From an uncultured Coriobacteriaceae bacterium (GTDB lineage: Bacteria; Actinomycetota; Coriobacteriia; Coriobacteriales; QAMH01), in the NCBI GenBank assembly GCA_902796975.1, contig CADBRF010000198.1, positions 1 through 14,436 on the forward strand: a DNA stretch of 14,436 nucleotides, read 5' to 3'. The notes under the pieces are model-generated. The model was not told the origin of the DNA and ran no database searches. It saw only the letters and a program-made list of their open reading frames with translations. Every line of letters starts with the position of its first letter. The first letter of the stretch is position 1. A program made the translations under genes and the position numbers. Shown piece by piece: positions 12,731-14,436 of the stretch.

Positions 12731-14436
12731 CCTGCCCGATATCCGCGAACAGCTGAAGAGCGTTCCCGAGGAACCCGGCTGCTACCTGTGGAAAAACGCC
12801 AAGGGCGAGATTCTCTATGTGGGCAAGGCAATCAACCTGCGCAGCCGCATGACACAGTACGTGACCGGGCAGGACGAACGCGAGAAGATTCCGCTCATGA
12901 TGTCGCAGGTGGCGACCTTCGACTACATCGTCGTGCACAACGAAACCGAATCGCTCGTGCTCGAGAAGAACCTCATCCAGCAGTACCATCCGCCCTTCAA
13001 CGTGGATTACCGCGATAACAAGAGCTACCCCTACATCGCCATCAACGAAGACGCTCCCTATCCAGCCATCAAAACCACGCGTGAGAAGCACCGCAAGGGC
13101 ACCCGCTACTATGGCCCCTATACCGATGCCCGCGCAGCACGTAGAACGGTGGACACGCTCCGCCAAATTGTGCCCATCTGCCGCGCTGGCTGCGAAGAAT
13201 ACCGCAAGCTCTCCCGCAAACTTGCCAATGGCGGGCATGCCACACGCGAGGATAAAGCCTGCTTCGACTATCACATCGGCAAGGGAACGGGCCCGTGCTG
13301 CGGCGCTATCACGCCAGAAGACTACGCTCCCATGATCAAGCGAGTGGAACGGTTTCTCACGGGGCATCGCGAGGAGTTCGTGAACGAGCTCACCGAACAG
13401 ATGCAGGAAGCGGCGGCAGACCTCGATTTCGAGCGCGCCGCCCGCCTTCGCGACCGCCTTGAGGCAATCAACGCCCTTCGCGAGAAGCAGAAGGCCGTGC
13501 TCAGCCGCCCGCTCGATATGGATGTCGTCGGTTTCTACCGCGAGGAGACCATCTCCGCAGCTCATGTCTTCGTGGTGCGCGAGGGACGCATCATCGTCAG
13601 CAACGATTTCATCCTCGACAAGGGTCTCGATGTGCCCACGTCCGACCTCGTGGGTCAGTTCCTGAGCCGCTATTACGATTCCACAGCCGAAATCCCGCAT
13701 GAAGTGGTCATTGCCGAAGACCTGCCCGAAGAGACAGTGCGTCCCTTCGAAGCCTGGCTCACCCAGCGCCTGAATTCCCCTCATGGGGCCCACGTGCACG
13801 TGACGGTTGCTCAACGCGGAGAGAAGCATGACCTGCTCCAGATGGCGGAGATTAACGCCAAGCACGCTCTCATGCGATTCAAGGTGCGCACCCGCTACGA
13901 CGAAGAACGCATAGACCTCGCCCTCATGCAGCTGGAAAGCGCTCTCGCCCTGCCTGACCCTCCCATGCGTATCGAGTGTTTCGATATCTCCACGATCCAC
14001 GGTAACTATTCCGTGGCTTCCATGGTGGTCTTCACGGCGGGTAAGCCGGACAAATCCCAATACCGAAGGTTCAAGATTCGTCAGACCTATGGCGAGGCGA
14101 ACGACTTCGCCATGATGAGCGAAGTTCTTCGACGCCGGTATGCACCCGAGCGCATGGAAGACGAGCGCTTTGGCAGCCGCCCCGACCTTCTCGTGCTTGA
14201 CGGTGGCAAGCCGCAGCTCACGGCAGCCGAAAATGAGCTTTCAGCCCTCGGCCTCGACATCCCCATGGCCGGCCTGGCAAAGAAGGACGAGGAGCTCTAC
14301 GTGCCCTGGGACGACGAAGGACCGGTCGTGCTTCCCAGTGGCAGCCCCTCTCTCTACCTCATCAAACACGTGCGCGATGAAGCGCACCGGTTTGCCATTA
14401 CCTTCCACCGCGAGCTTCGCGATAAGGGCATGGTGG
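12717..14436 (+). CDS. uvrC: UvrABC system protein C, 3' end outside window
   Basis: The nuclease of nucleotide excision repair, making both incisions around a lesion with UvrB. The 573 visible residues cover the GIY-YIG domain (GCYLW 21-25, ILYVGKAINLRSR 32-44; Tyr 23, Tyr 34, Arg 42; Glu in NETESLVLEKNLI), the UvrB-binding UVR motif (DLDFERAARLRDRLEAI, 235-251), and the RNase H-like 5' incision domain (IECFDISTIHGNYSVASMVVF 419-439 with catalytic Asp 423; DLLVLDGGKPQL 490-501; RDEAHRFAITFHR 553-565). The final helix-hairpin-helix domain lies beyond the edge. The cysteine motif known in E. coli UvrC to bind a 4Fe-4S cluster is altered: Cys 155, 182 and 194 remain, but the Cys expected at 190 is Gly; Cys 159 and 195 are extra. 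The start ATG overlaps the end of the membrane transferase gene. A large open frame on the opposite strand is a shadow. Confidence 0.96.
   Translation, partial: MQSTDLPDIREQLKSVPEEPGCYLWKNAKGEILYVGKAINLRSRMTQYVTGQDEREKIPLMMSQVATFDYIVVHNETESLVLEKNLIQQYHPPFNVDYRDNKSYPYIAINEDAPYPAIKTTREKHRKGTRYYGPYTDARAARRTVDTLRQIVPICRAGCEEYRKLSRKLANGGHATREDKACFDYHIGKGTGPCCGAITPEDYAPMIKRVERFLTGHREEFVNELTEQMQEAAADLDFERAARLRDRLEAINALREKQKAVLSRPLDMDVVGFYREETISAAHVFVVREGRIIVSNDFILDKGLDVPTSDLVGQFLSRYYDSTAEIPHEVVIAEDLPEETVRPFEAWLTQRLNSPHGAHVHVTVAQRGEKHDLLQMAEINAKHALMRFKVRTRYDEERIDLALMQLESALALPDPPMRIECFDISTIHGNYSVASMVVFTAGKPDKSQYRRFKIRQTYGEANDFAMMSEVLRRRYAPERMEDERFGSRPDLLVLDGGKPQLTAAENELSALGLDIPMAGLAKKDEELYVPWDDEGPVVLPSGSPSLYLIKHVRDEAHRFAITFHRELRDKGMV

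Noticed and set aside
12549..14060. 503-codon open frame on the - strand
   Set aside because: It is antisense to uvrC, whose + strand frame has clear GIY-YIG, UVR and RNase H-like motifs. G+C-rich codon bias opens the opposite frame; the product has no recognisable domain.

Overview
The window is bacterial chromosome with about 59% G+C by eye. Every supported gene lies on the + strand, and GTG and TTG starts are used alongside ATG. The five-piece 'archaeal-type' glutamate synthase, the MutY-like glycosylase without an iron-sulfur cluster, and GlnR-type boxes next to nitrogen genes suggest an anaerobic, high-G+C Gram-positive of the Actinomycetota, most likely class Coriobacteriia. This placement is inference from gene content; no rRNA is present to confirm it.

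Region 1 (1-5966) is a glutamate synthase operon bounded by two strong intrinsic terminators, one closing an unseen upstream unit (40-82) and one closing the operon (5920-5966). Ahead of it is a 38-bp array of GlnR-like half-sites (118-155), then about 240 bases that can fold into a series of hairpins, then five tightly packed genes. These are the class II glutamine amidotransferase (420-1559), a ferredoxin plus FMN synthase subunit (1562-3070), a polyferredoxin (3076-3618), an FAD/NAD(P)H oxidoreductase (3615-5126) and a GXGXG beta-helix protein (5130-5873). In ordinary glutamate synthase these activities are fused into the large GltB and small GltD chains. Here the inferred route is NAD(P)H to FAD to iron-sulfur clusters to FMN, while ammonia released from glutamine by the amidotransferase is condensed with 2-oxoglutarate.

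Region 2 (5967-8725) holds a monocistronic RraA-like gene (6117-6947) and an NADP-type glutamate dehydrogenase (7312-8643). Each has a GlnR-like box upstream, matching the one before the glutamate synthase operon. The 364-base gap between the two genes has no convincing gene but contains a 50-base inverted repeat (7040-7089).

Region 3 (8726-14436) is housekeeping: a HAD-IB phosphatase overlapping a MutY-like DNA glycosylase, then prephenate dehydratase (pheA), an undecaprenyl-phosphate sugar-1-phosphate transferase of the WecA/TagO type, and uvrC, which runs off the right edge. The glycosylase lacks the iron-sulfur loop and has Glu where MutY has its catalytic Asp. UvrC lacks one cysteine of its known cluster motif.

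The most notable signals are the shared GlnR-like box at three nitrogen-related units, the structured leader with a probable AUU start on the amidotransferase gene, and the altered iron-sulfur features of the two repair enzymes. No mobile element, CRISPR array, tRNA or rRNA was seen.
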